DNA from: Deltaproteobacteria bacterium
Lineage (GTDB): Bacteria > Myxococcota_A > Polyangia > Polyangiales > Houyiibacteriaceae
Direction of reading: 5' to 3'
Length of the DNA: 64,000 nt
Assembly (NCBI GenBank): GCA_017644045.1
Contig: JAEPMI010000006.1
Span: 467,314-531,313 of the forward strand
Of the stretch, positions 28,868 through 38,500 are shown piece after piece; the stretch's first letter is position 1; each line of letters begins with the position of its first letter. The position numbers were made by a program, and so were the translations under genes. A model generated the notes under the pieces. The model made no database searches, was not told the DNA's origin, and worked only from the letters and a program-made list of their open reading frames with translations.

Positions 28868-30112
28868 TCAGCGGACCTGGATGAGCGCCTTCATCCCGTA
28901 GTGGTCCGAGAGCGGCACCATCGACCCGTCGCCGAGGGTGACCAGGTCCTCCTCGAAGGTGACGTCCACGTCGGTCGCGGTCAGCGAGCCGTAGAGCCAG
29001 ATGTGGTCGATCCACACGTTCTCGGTGTCTTCGACGTTGTTGCCGTTGGTGGGCGTGAAGGTGGCGCGCGGCATGTCCGGCATCGCCAGCTCGAAGTTGG
29101 CCTCGAGGACGTCCATCGTCGCGGGGCCCTCGCTCTCGAGGTCGGTCCCTTCGATGGCGCGGCCGGCGTTCATGTCGCCGAGAATGACCGCGGGGCGCTC
29201 CCCGCTCCGGCTCGCGACGTACGCCGCGAGCTTCTCGGCCTGCAGCGCCTGCTCCGCCGCCCAGCCGGCGGCTCCGGAGCGACCGAGCCCGTACGCGCCC
29301 GTGTAGGGGAAGGCCACGTTGTTGAAGATCGGCGTGAGGTGGTTGCAGTAGACGTCGACCTCGACGTCGTCTGGAAGGGTCACGGTCGCCGCCGCCACGA
29401 TCCGCCGGTTCCAGCTGCCGGGCATGACGAAGTCGTCCACCTCGCTGAGCGGATGCTTCGACGCGATCATCACGCCGCTCTGACCGCGGAACGCCAGGCC
29501 GGCGTTGACCTCGGTGGTGCAGAGCTCGCGCATCCCGGCGAGCGTCTCGGTGGGCAGGCTCGACGCCAAGCAGGCGTAGCACTGCAGGTTCTCCGGCGGA
29601 CCCACGAGCAGGTCGGTCACGGCGCTGAGGCAGTTCGACTGCGCGCACTCCGTGCTCGTGGTCATGCCCTCCTCGCTGCCCGGGATGGTGGAGCAGTTGT
29701 CGCGCACGCACTCGAGCGCGTTCTCCAGCAGGCCCTCGAGCTCGGTGGTCCCGCACGGGGCCATCGTGGGCGCAGGTGGGACGTTGCCGTCCTGATCGGT
29801 CGCGTCGTCGACGGGGGTGTCGAGGTCGTGGGTGAAGCTCGCGATGTGCGGGAAGGCTCCCCCGATGGCGGCCTCGATCGCGTCCTTGTCGGCCTGGGTC
29901 CAGACCTCCTGGAGGCAGACCACGTCCGATTCGAGCGCGGCGACGGCGCCGGGGATCACCTCGCGGCGGGCGGCTTCGTTCGGCACGAACGAACCGGCCA
30001 GGCCGACGTTGAGGGTGTCGAAGCGCGCCTCGGCCCGGGGCCCATCGTCACCGCAGCCGGCGAGCGCAACGAGCAGAGCGGGGAGGAACGCGAGAGATCG
30101 AATGCGAAGCAT
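28868..30112 (-). CDS. Endonuclease/exonuclease/phosphatase-fold lipoprotein with a Cys-rich insert
   Basis: This 414-residue protein has a lipoprotein signal ending Leu-Ala-Gly-Cys near residue 20. The rest follows the DNase I/sphingomyelinase fold: early Asn-Val-Gly, Val-Val-Cys-Leu-Gln-Glu-Val-Trp with the metal Glu, Tyr-Cys-Asn-His-Leu-Thr-Pro with the Asn/His pair, Ile-Leu-Gly-Asp-Met-Asn, Trp-Ile-Asp-His-Ile-Trp and Ser-Asp-His-Tyr-Gly near the end. Between motifs sits an insert of about 80 residues (about 115-200) with roughly nine Cys, probably disulfide-bonded. The substrate (DNA, lipid or nucleotide) cannot be told. It should sit on the outer membrane. Confidence 0.86.
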   Translation of the reverse strand: MLRIRSLAFLPALLVALAGCGDDGPRAEARFDTLNVGLAGSFVPNEAARREVIPGAVAALESDVVCLQEVWTQADKDAIEAAIGGAFPHIASFTHDLDTPVDDATDQDGNVPPAPTMAPCGTTELEGLLENALECVRDNCSTIPGSEEGMTTSTECAQSNCLSAVTDLLVGPPENLQCYACLASSLPTETLAGMRELCTTEVNAGLAFRGQSGVMIASKHPLSEVDDFVMPGSWNRRIVAAATVTLPDDVEVDVYCNHLTPIFNNVAFPYTGAYGLGRSGAAGWAAEQALQAEKLAAYVASRSGERPAVILGDMNAGRAIEGTDLESEGPATMDVLEANFELAMPDMPRATFTPTNGNNVEDTENVWIDHIWLYGSLTATDVDVTFEEDLVTLGDGSMVPLSDHYGMKALIQVR

Positions 30113-30180
30113 CCGTTCGTTCTAGCGCAACCCGTGGAGCCGAGCCATTCGGCCGGCACTCCGCCCGCGTCGCCAGGGTA

Positions 30181-30205
30181 GCCGGTCGAAGGCCGCTCGA
30201 CCGGC
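30181..30205. repeat. Inverted repeat upstream of the uracil-DNA glycosylase gene
   Basis: GCCGGTCGA (30181-30189), seven bases, TCGACCGGC (30197-30205): 9-bp perfect arms in the 145-nt divergent region between the nuclease-fold lipoprotein and the glycosylase. It could be an operator or an mRNA hairpin; nothing further is visible. Confidence 0.4.
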
Positions 30206-30257
30206 CTCCCCGGGGTGCCTATCGGAGCGTCCGGCGATCTCCTATCCTCTCGGCCGC

Positions 30258-30857
30258 ATGCCCCTCGACCTCGAGCAGCGCCGCACCCGACTCGAGGTCC
30301 TCAAGGAGGACGCTCGCGGGTGCAACGCATGCGCGGACATGGCCGGGCACCCGAGGAACATGGGTGACCCCAGCGCGACGCTCGAGGAGCGTTGCCTCGT
30401 GGTCGCGACGGCACCCGGTCCCACCAAGGCCGGCGCGAACGATCCCGTCCCGCTCGACGGCGATCACACGGGCGACTCGTTCTCCCGCCTGCTCGCTGAC
30501 GCGGACCTGCGCCGGGACCAGCTCTACGTGACCAACGCCGTGCTCTGTCCTCCGCGTCGCGGCGGCCGCTCGCGAAAGGTCCGCGCCGCGGAGATCGCGA
30601 ACTGCTCCCGCTTCCTCTCGGGGTTGATGGTCGCGCTCGACCCGGTCCTCGTCGTGACGCTCGGGACGACCGCGCTTCGCGCCGTCTCGGAGCTCGCGCC
30701 GCACGGGCTCTCACTGCACCGTGACGTCGGCGGCGTGCACCGCTGGATGGGGCGTTGGCTCCTGCCGCTCTATCACCCGGGGCCGCGCGCGATGATCCAT
30801 CGTCCGTGGGCCGCGCAGCGCCGCGACTACGCGACCTGGCGCTCGCTCATGGACTGA
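30258..30857 (+). CDS. Uracil-DNA glycosylase, iron-sulfur (family 4/5-like)
   Basis: This 199-residue protein removes uracil (or related lesions) from DNA. Four Cys in the spacing of family-4/5 enzymes (Cys22, Cys25, Cys97, Cys116) would hold a 4Fe-4S cluster. The segment Tyr-Val-Thr-Asn-Ala-Val-Leu-Cys-Pro-Pro is typical. Motif 2 is His173-Pro-Gly. Motif 1 is unusual: Ala-Thr-Ala-Pro-Gly-Pro-Thr in place of Gly-Glu-Ala-Pro-Gly (family 4) or Gly-Leu-Ala-Pro (family 5). The expected Gly and any acidic residue are both missing, so specificity may differ. Convergent with the DUF4139 pair, 3 nt away. Confidence 0.85.
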   Translation: MPLDLEQRRTRLEVLKEDARGCNACADMAGHPRNMGDPSATLEERCLVVATAPGPTKAGANDPVPLDGDHTGDSFSRLLADADLRRDQLYVTNAVLCPPRRGGRSRKVRAAEIANCSRFLSGLMVALDPVLVVTLGTTALRAVSELAPHGLSLHRDVGGVHRWMGRWLLPLYHPGPRAMIHRPWAAQRRDYATWRSLMD

Positions 30858-30860
30858 GCA

Positions 30861-32417
30861 TCAGACGCCGACGACGTCTTTCTTCTTCGAGAGCGTCCAC
30901 CGGAGCGTCACCTTCCATCGGCCGCCGGGACGGAGCCGCTCCTTCCAACGAACGAAGCCGTCGGCGTCGGCCCTCTTGCCTTCGGTGGTCTCGTCCGTGT
31001 CCACCTCGACCTTCACCGCGTCGAGCTCGGACACCGGCACGCGCTCCACGAGCTCGACGTCGTAGCCGCGCTCGTCGAGCCCGAGGTGGCCGAGCCGGAT
31101 CGTGACCTCCTTGGTGGTGGCGATCCATCGGGAGAGCATCCCGCTCTCGGGCGGCTCCTCGCTCACCTCGCGATGCACGCGCAGCGCCGCCTCCGGTCCC
31201 CAGCCGAGCTCGAAACGCTCACCCGGAGCGACATAGAGCACGCGCGTCCGTCCGGCGGGGCCGCTGTCGCGGAAGAGCTCCACGGGACCCGCCAGGATCG
31301 CGTGCGACCCCTCGTTGCGAAGCCGAGTGCGCAGGATGACTGCCGCGCTGAGCTCGGGCGCGCAGACGAAGCCGCGGTCGGACTCCGCCTCGAAGCCCCC
31401 GAGCGGCAGCCGATGCGGCCGACCGTCGCCGGCCACGCGCGCCTTGCCCTCTACGATCCGGAGCACGGCCTTGCCCCCATCGTCGACTCCCGGCACCTCT
31501 TGCGCCTGAGCCATTTGCTGACCCTCGCCCGTCCCGATCGTCTCGATCTCCTGCTCGCGGGTCTCGACCCGGACCTGCTGGTCCTTCGGCTTCACCCGCA
31601 GCTCGTCGCTCAACAGCTCCGGCGGCTCCGCGCCCGCACTGATCCGCTCCGTGGAGACCCGGAGCTCGACGTCGGTCCAGTCCTCGCCGGTCCGCTGCCA
31701 CACGCACGCCTCGGTCTCGAAGCGGAGCGGCCCCCCGTCCTCACCGAGTGTGGCGCGGTGAACTGGACGCCAGGCGGCGCACGGAACGACGTAGTCGATT
31801 CGCAGGCGGGCCTCCCCGGTCACCTCGACGGCGACCTCGATCCAGCACCGACGGGCGGTCGACGGATTCTGCAGCTCCGCGATGCGCGCGTTCAGGTCGG
31901 TCAGCTCCCGATGCCGGAGCTTCCGGTCGTGGCGCACCTCCGCGAGGTCCGCGGTGAGCGCCTCCATCTGCTTGGCGAGGGCGTCGAGGTCCTCGCGCCA
32001 ACGCTCCTCGTCGCTGCGACCCCACGAGGAGTCGTGACCGATCTCGCGAATGGACTGCGCCATGGCCTCGCCCACCAACGCGCTCTCGCGCTCGATCGCC
32101 GTCGCCTTCCCATCGAGCGCGGCGATGAGCTGACTCCGCTGGCGGGCCTCGTCCGCGAGCGCGCGGAGCTCGGCCGTGCCGGTCTCGTCGCTCTCGTGGA
32201 TCCGCACGCGACGGATCTCGGTGTCGCCGACGGTGAGCCCTTCGCCGGCCACCGAGAGCGACTTGTCCACGAGCACCGGCGCCAGCCCCTCGACGCGCAC
32301 CCGGTGCGTGCCCGGCGCCAGCTCGAGGCGCGCTTCGCGTCGAATGCTCGCCCGATCCTCGAGCACGGTGACGCGAGTGATGGGCACGTCGACCACGGAG
32401 ATCTCGCTCTCGCTCAT
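30861..32417 (-). CDS. DUF4139/DUF4140-type (MuiA-like) protein, first of two coupled paralogues
   Basis: This 518-residue protein shows the order seen in mucoidy-inhibitor MuiA-like proteins. A small N-terminal beta domain (Pro-Ile-Thr-Arg-Val-Thr-Val-Leu-Glu-Asp-Arg-Ala near 12-23) precedes a coiled coil (about 70-165). The DUF4139 beta-rich domain follows, with Trp-Arg-Pro-Val-His-Arg-Ala and Gln-Arg-Thr-Gly-Glu-Asp-Trp-Thr-Asp-Val. There is no signal peptide, unlike many family members. Function in this family is not settled. ATG overlaps the stop of the upstream paralogue (ATGA), so the two proteins are made together and may form a complex. Confidence 0.82.
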   Translation of the reverse strand: MSESEISVVDVPITRVTVLEDRASIRREARLELAPGTHRVRVEGLAPVLVDKSLSVAGEGLTVGDTEIRRVRIHESDETGTAELRALADEARQRSQLIAALDGKATAIERESALVGEAMAQSIREIGHDSSWGRSDEERWREDLDALAKQMEALTADLAEVRHDRKLRHRELTDLNARIAELQNPSTARRCWIEVAVEVTGEARLRIDYVVPCAAWRPVHRATLGEDGGPLRFETEACVWQRTGEDWTDVELRVSTERISAGAEPPELLSDELRVKPKDQQVRVETREQEIETIGTGEGQQMAQAQEVPGVDDGGKAVLRIVEGKARVAGDGRPHRLPLGGFEAESDRGFVCAPELSAAVILRTRLRNEGSHAILAGPVELFRDSGPAGRTRVLYVAPGERFELGWGPEAALRVHREVSEEPPESGMLSRWIATTKEVTIRLGHLGLDERGYDVELVERVPVSELDAVKVEVDTDETTEGKRADADGFVRWKERLRPGGRWKVTLRWTLSKKKDVVGV

Positions 32418-34579
32418 GACTCCCTCCGGTTCCCGCCGCGGAGCGCGTGTTTGGACGAGATGTGGATGACGTACCGAAGCGAGAGCTTCTTGCGTGCGCC
32501 CGTCTGACCCGACGCCGCGAGCTGAAAACGCCAGCGGTAGCCCCCGCGGAGCGAAGACCGGTTCGCCTCCGGAGCCGGGGCCCAACGCTCCCATCGCGGG
32601 GAGACCTCGGCGACCTCCACCTCCACGTCGTCCTCCCCGTCGGCCGGGACGGGCATGCGCTCGCGCACCTCCAGCTCGGCGACCTGGGTGAGGTGGTTCT
32701 CCAGCTCCACCTCGACCTCGTGAATGAGGTCGAGACCGCCGCGCATCAGGCCGGTGGTGCGCTCCTCGAAGCTGGTGTTCCGAGCGACCTCGATGGCGTC
32801 CTCCACGCCGAGTCCGAGCTCGAGCCGATCGCCGGCGGGCGTGCTCGGCATCGCGCGGCTCGTGGAGAAGCGGTCGCCCACGTAGACGTCGAGCGGGCCG
32901 GGCAGGAGCGGCTCCCCGAGAGGATCGGCGAGCGAGACGTAGCGGAACACGTCGCGCGACTCGCGCGGGACGACCACGTAGCGTCGCGCGGCGGCGCTCT
33001 CGAGGGTCTGCAGGGTGACCGCGTGGAACGCTCCGTCGGAAGGCACGTGGACCGCCGACGACGCGGTGTAGGCGTGGTCGTAGCCGTCGATCGGCGCCGG
33101 GGTGACCGCGCGCGGCGGCGGGCCGGGGAGCGGGCCGCGAGCGTGACCGCGAACGGCCGCCGCGGCGGCGCGACCGCCGTAGCGCTCGGCCGGCGTCACC
33201 GCGCGCAGCTTCCCGCGACGGGCACCGTCCGGGCCATCCATCCGGAGCGCGCCGAAGTCGAGGAGCATGTCGTCGACGTCGAGACCCACGGGTACCGGCT
33301 CGGGCTCCTCCTCCGCGAACGCGTCGCCCGCCATGCCTCCGAAGCCCGCGCCATCGTCGAGCGCCTGTAGGTTGGACGCCATGGCGGCGAAGCGGCCGGT
33401 GGCCTGAGCGCGCTCGGCCTTCTTCTTGACCTTCCGCCGACCTCGGCCGCCCTTGGGCGCCTCCGCCTGCGGTGGCGGCGCGCCACCCACCATGATGCCG
33501 GCAGGGGGCATCGGCGCCGCCGCACCGACGGGCAACGTCGCCGAAGCCGGCGCGGAAGGTACTGGCCGCGCGGACGGTGGCGGCGGAGCCGGTGGCGCCG
33601 GTGCTCGCGCTTCCTCCGCCACGCGCAGCGCGCCCTGCGGTGGCCCACCGCCGCCGGTCCGAGTCGATGCGCTCCGCTCGGGCGGGTAGCCCGCGTCGAA
33701 GTCGGCGAAGAGCGTCTCCACGCCCTCGGGCGGCTCGCGGAATCCCTTCTTGGGCGCGGGCTGGGCTCGACCCAGTCGGATCGATTTGAGCTCGGGCAGC
33801 TCCGCCACTCGCTGAGGGGTCGCGGTGGAGCACGTGAGGCGGACCCCCTTCCAATCCTCGCCCGTGCGCTGCGCGACCAACGCGCGCACCTCGAGGCGAG
33901 CGGACGAGTAGTCGTCGGCGAAGCGAAGCGTGTACACCGGGTACCAGCGCGCGTTGGCGAGGTCGTACTCGATGGTGAGCTCGGCATCGGCGCCCACGTC
34001 GTCGAGCACGAGGTCGACGGCCTTGCGGAGCTCGTGCTCGCGCGCCTGTTGCGCGGTGCTCGCGCGACGGGCCTCTTCCTCGAGCGCGGCGCGGGCTTCC
34101 TTCGCGCGGCGGAGCTCCTCGTTCAGCTCGCGGATGCGCTCCTGTCGCTCCTCCCAGACGGTGCGCTGTAGCTTCGCCACGGCGAGTCGCGCGGCCGTGG
34201 GGCTCGGTCCGGGTTCCTGGCCACGCAAGCGGGCGCGCGCAGGGAGCTCGAGCGTGCTCAGGGCGTCGGCGCTCGCTCGCACCGCGGCCAGTCGAGCCTC
34301 GAGTCGACCTTCGACCAGACGCGCGGCCTGCAGCGCTTCGTCGTGTGCCGGACGGAGCGCCTCGTCGGGCTCGGAGACGGGTGCGACGGTGATGGCGGCG
34401 TCGCGCACTCGGGCTCCGCGGGCGCGAACTCGGAGCGAACCATCCGCGAGAGCGAGCGGGAGCGGTCCCACGCGGAGCCGCTCCGTACCGGACGCCACGC
34501 GGAGCCGGCGCGTCACGCGTGCGCCCTGGCGAAAGACGAGGACCGAGTCGAGCTCGGCTCGGGTGAGGGCCTGAGGCAT
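32414..34579 (-). CDS. DUF4139-type protein with long Pro/Ala-rich insert, second paralogue
   Basis: This 721-residue protein has the same plan as its downstream neighbour: an N-terminal beta domain (Asp-Ser-Val-Leu-Val-Phe-Arg-Gln-Gly-Ala), a Glu/Arg-rich coiled coil (about 75-195), and the DUF4139 region with Arg-Trp-Tyr-Pro-Val-Tyr-Thr-Leu and Gln-Arg-Thr-Gly-Glu-Asp-Trp-Lys-Gly-Val. That region is split by an insert of about 230 residues (about 280-510) rich in Pro, Ala, Gly and Lys. A Lys/Arg patch in the insert (Arg-Arg-Lys-Val-Lys-Lys-Lys) might bind nucleic acid or a membrane surface. Start at the ATG nearest the conserved domain; no signal peptide. cysH is divergent. Confidence 0.8.
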   Translation of the reverse strand: MPQALTRAELDSVLVFRQGARVTRRLRVASGTERLRVGPLPLALADGSLRVRARGARVRDAAITVAPVSEPDEALRPAHDEALQAARLVEGRLEARLAAVRASADALSTLELPARARLRGQEPGPSPTAARLAVAKLQRTVWEERQERIRELNEELRRAKEARAALEEEARRASTAQQAREHELRKAVDLVLDDVGADAELTIEYDLANARWYPVYTLRFADDYSSARLEVRALVAQRTGEDWKGVRLTCSTATPQRVAELPELKSIRLGRAQPAPKKGFREPPEGVETLFADFDAGYPPERSASTRTGGGGPPQGALRVAEEARAPAPPAPPPPSARPVPSAPASATLPVGAAAPMPPAGIMVGGAPPPQAEAPKGGRGRRKVKKKAERAQATGRFAAMASNLQALDDGAGFGGMAGDAFAEEEPEPVPVGLDVDDMLLDFGALRMDGPDGARRGKLRAVTPAERYGGRAAAAAVRGHARGPLPGPPPRAVTPAPIDGYDHAYTASSAVHVPSDGAFHAVTLQTLESAAARRYVVVPRESRDVFRYVSLADPLGEPLLPGPLDVYVGDRFSTSRAMPSTPAGDRLELGLGVEDAIEVARNTSFEERTTGLMRGGLDLIHEVEVELENHLTQVAELEVRERMPVPADGEDDVEVEVAEVSPRWERWAPAPEANRSSLRGGYRWRFQLAASGQTGARKKLSLRYVIHISSKHALRGGNRRES

Positions 34580-34742
34580 CGAAGGGAGAGTACCCCTTCC
34601 GGCCACCGAGCTTGGGCAGAGGCTGAGTGATGAGCGCCGACCCTACATTCCCTACTTTTTGAATGCGACAATACGAGCTAATTTCACCAATGATTTTGGC
34701 AAACGAACGGACCGCAAAGAGAAGTTCGTTGCGAAAGCCGAC

Positions 34743-35522
34743 ATGGAACGTCAACTTATGCGGACCATGGAGGGCGCAGTCGAGATTCCACTCGCTCCCA
34801 GCGAGCTGGAGAGGGCCAACGAAGCCCTCGGCGAAGCCGACGCCACGGAGGTGATCGCGTGGGCCGCGGAGCGCTTCGGCGACGGCCTCGTGATGTCGTC
34901 GAGCTTCGGCGCGCACTCCGCCGTCATGCTCCACCTGGTTCACCGAATCGCGCCGAAGACACCGGTCATCCTGATCGATACCGGCTACCTCTTCCCCGAG
35001 ACCTACCGCTTCGCCGACGACCTGCAGCGGCGGCTCGACTTGAACCTCCACGTCACCACCCCTGCGATGACCGGCGCCCGGCAGGAGGCCCTCTTCGGGA
35101 ACCTCTGGGAGCAAGGCGAGGACGGCGTGAAGGAGTACCTGCGCATCAACAAGGTCGAACCGATGCAGCGGGCGCTCGAAGAGCTCGGCGCGACGGCGTG
35201 GCTCGCCGGTCTCCGCTCCAATCAGACCGACCACCGCGCGGGGCTGCGGCGCATCGGTGTTCAGGATGGCCGCATCAAGGTGCACCCGATCCTCCACTGG
35301 AGCTCGGACGAGGTCGCGGCCTACCTGGACCGCCACGATCTCCCGGTGCACCCGCTCGTGGCGGAGGGCTATCGCTCGATCGGCGACCATCACTCGACAC
35401 TCCCGACCACGCCGGACATGGATCCGCGCGACGGGCGCATCCTCGGCAAGAGCCGCGAGTGTGGTCTGCACCTGCCGATGAGCGAAGAGGTCGGCAAGTC
35501 CTTCAAGTCGTCGGGGTTGTAG
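34743..35522 (+). CDS. cysH: Phosphoadenylyl-sulfate (PAPS) reductase
   Basis: This protein of about 259 residues reduces PAPS to sulfite in assimilatory sulfate reduction, using thioredoxin or glutaredoxin. Conserved stretches are Ser-Ser-Ser-Phe-Gly-Ala-His-Ser-Ala-Val, Asp-Thr-Gly-Tyr-Leu-Phe-Pro-Glu-Thr-Tyr, Asn-Lys-Val-Glu-Pro-Met, Ala-Gly-Leu-Arg-Ser-Asn-Gln and the C-terminal Glu-Cys-Gly-Leu-His with the single catalytic Cys. The Cys-Cys and Cys-x-x-Cys pairs of APS reductases are absent, which points to PAPS. Start is uncertain: ATGs at 34659, 34743, 34758 and 34767 are in frame, and 34743 is chosen because the part before it is AT-rich and unlike coding sequence here. Confidence 0.92.
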   Translation: MERQLMRTMEGAVEIPLAPSELERANEALGEADATEVIAWAAERFGDGLVMSSSFGAHSAVMLHLVHRIAPKTPVILIDTGYLFPETYRFADDLQRRLDLNLHVTTPAMTGARQEALFGNLWEQGEDGVKEYLRINKVEPMQRALEELGATAWLAGLRSNQTDHRAGLRRIGVQDGRIKVHPILHWSSDEVAAYLDRHDLPVHPLVAEGYRSIGDHHSTLPTTPDMDPRDGRILGKSRECGLHLPMSEEVGKSFKSSGL

Positions 35523-38500
35523 TCATCGCGACGGCAAGCCGCGGACCGGCTTGAGGGTCCGCGCGATCACGTTCACGACGTCGTCGCGTCGCTCGAGCGT
35601 TCCTTCCACGTAGAGCACCGGCGCGGTGGTGATGATCCGCGCCTGCCGATCGAAGAGCGCGGGGCGGATCACGACGTTGGCGATCCCGGTCTCGTCCTCG
35701 AGCGCGAGGAAGACGAACCCCTTCGCGGTCTCCGGCCGCTGCCGCGAGATCACCAGCCCCACCACGCGAATCGGTCCCGCGGGGTGGTCGCGCAGCCCGG
35801 CGAGCGTCGGCATGCCGGCCCGCGCGCGCCGCTCCGCGACGAACGCAATCGGGTGCGCGCGAGTCGTGCCGCCGTACGCGCGGTACTCGTCGAGCACGAG
35901 GCTGCTCTCCGACGCCGCCGGCAGCGGCGCCTCGGTGTCGGGCGAGAGCCGGTCGAGCGGTCCGGCGCGACGGCGAGCGGCCGCGAGCGCGTTCCACGCA
36001 GCCTGTCGACGCGCCCTCCCCGGCGAGCCGGAGACGAGCGAGTCGAGCGCGCCGGCGCGTGCGATCGAGAGCAACGCACGCCGTGGAAGCTCGGCCTTCT
36101 CTGCAAAGTCCGCGACGGAGTGGAAGGGCCGCCGCTCGAGCGCCGCCGCGAGCCCCTCCTCGACTCGGTCGCCGAGCCCCTTGATGAGGCGAAGGCCGAG
36201 TCGGAGCGCGAAGGGGTGGTCCTTTGCGAGGAAGGGATCCGCGCTCTCGACGTGCGCCCGCGCCTCGAGAGTGCAGCGCCACTCGGAGCGGTTCACGTCG
36301 GGACCGCGGACCTCGACGCCGTGCCGACGCGCGTCGGCGATCACGCTGCCGACCGGGTAGAAGCCCATCGGTTGGGCGTCGAGCACGGCGGCGTAGAGCT
36401 CGGGGGCGAAGTGGCGCTTGAGGAACGCCGACGCATAGACCAGGTGGGCGAAGCTCGCGGCGTGACTCTCGGGGAAGCCATAGCTCGCGAAGGCCGCGAG
36501 CTGCTTCACGATGCGCTCGGCGACGGAGCGCTCGATGCCGTTGCGCTCCATCCCTTGCAACAGCTCGAGCGAGAGACGCGCCATCTGGGCCTTGCTGCGC
36601 TTGCGGCCCATCGCGCGGCGGAGCGCGTCGGCGCGGTCGGGGGTGAAGCCGGCGGCGACGATCGCGACCTTCATTCCCTGCTCCTGGAAGAGCGGCACAC
36701 CGAGGGTCCGGCGCAGCACCGGCTCGAGGCTCGGGTGCAGGTAGCTGACGTCTTCCTTGCCGCGGCGGCGCCGCAGGTAGGGGTGGACCATGTCGCCCTG
36801 GATCGGTCCCGGCCGCACGAGGGCGACCTGCACGACCAGGTCGTAGAAGCGCTCGGGCTGCGTCTGCGGCAGCGTGTTCATCTGTGCGCGCGACTCGACC
36901 TGGAAGATGCCGACGGTGTCCGCGTCGCGGATCATCGCGAAGGTCGCGGGGTCGTCGGGCGGAAAGCCGTGAAGGGAGAGCGGCTCGCCGCGCGTCTCGC
37001 GCACCCGCGCCATCCCGTCGGCGAGCACCGTCAGCATCCCGAGGCCGAGCAGGTCGATCTTCACCATCCCGAGTGGTGGCAGGTCGTCCTTGTCCCATTG
37101 GATGACCGTGCGCCCCGCCATGGACGCCGGCTCGATCGCGACCACCTCGTAGAGCGGTCGGGCGCTGAGCACGAAGCCGCCGATGTGAATGCCGCGGTGG
37201 CGCGGCTTCCCGAGCAAGCCACGAACGAGCCGCAGCAGCGCCTTCGCGCGTGGACCGCGAGGATCGAGGCCCGCACGGGCGAGCCCACCGCTCGCGAGTC
37301 GCGCGGTCGCGTCACCGGCGGCGAAACGGTCGTCGTCCCTCGCGTCCGAGGGGACCGCGTGGCCGACCTCTTCGGCGAGCCGGTTCTGCAGGTCGGTCGA
37401 GAAGCCGAGGATCCGCGCCGCGTCGCGAACCGCGCTCCGCCCCTTCCAGGTGATGGCCTCGCAGACCATCGCCGCGTGGTCGCGACCGTGCCGCTCGTAG
37501 ACGTACTGCAGGAGCTCCTCGCGCCGCTGGTGCGCGACGTCGATGTCGATGTCCGGAGGCTCGCCGCGCCCCTCGGAGAGGAAGCGCTCGAAGAGGAGCT
37601 CGTGGCCGATGGGGTCCACGGCCGTGATACCGAGCACGTAGCAGAGCACGCTGTTGGCGGCGGAACCGCGACCCTGGACGAGGATCGCCTCGCGCTCGGC
37701 GAACGCCACCAGGTCGTGCACGATCAGGAAGTAGCCCGCGAGCCCGAGGCGGTGAACGAGGTCGAGCTCGCGGCGGAGCTGCGCGTGGTGCCGTTCGGAG
37801 GGCTTCGAGTACCGCCGGCGAAAGCCCTCGCGCGCGAGGGCTTCGAGCCGCTCGCGGTGATCGCCGCCGAACGCGGGCAGCTCGGGCGTCAGATCGCGGA
37901 GCAGACGGAAGCAGCAGCGCTCGGCGACCTCGAGGGTGCGCAGCACACCCGAGGGGTGGTCGCACCAACGACGAACGACGGAGGCCGGCTCGCGGAGGTG
38001 CCTGGCGTCATTGGGAAAGAGCCGATCGCCGGCTTCGTCGATCGAACACCGGTGGCGCAGGCAGACCATGGCGTCCTGCACCGGCTTGTCGTGCGGAGCG
38101 GCGTGGCGGACGTCGCCACTGACCAGCCAGGGCCGGTCGAGCCGCTCGGAGAGCTGCATCGCGGCGGCGATACGCGGCACGCACTCGGCGAGCTCGTGGT
38201 CAGCGATGGCGACGTAGAGGCCGCGACCGAAGAGCTCGCGGAGCGGCTCTGCGGCCGCGAGCGACTCGGCACCATCGACGAGGGCGACCAGCCCTTTCGC
38301 ATGCAGGCTCAGCTGGTCGAGCGTGACCGAAGGCTCGCCCCGCTCCTCGGCGCGCGCCAGCGTCGCCAACGTGTTCGCGTTCGCCCATCCGGCGCCATCC
38401 TCACAGAGCACGGTGATCGGCACGGTGAGACCCTCGACCGGCAGCGCGACTCCGGCGATCGGCCGCACACCGACCGCATCGCAGGCCTCCGCGAAGCGCA

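Noticed and set aside
30861-35471. Apparent 1536-residue protein joining DUF4139 with upstream sequence
   Set aside because: The part upstream of 32417 is out of frame with the second DUF4139 gene and antisense to cysH. The real first gene begins at the ATG in the 4-nt overlap.
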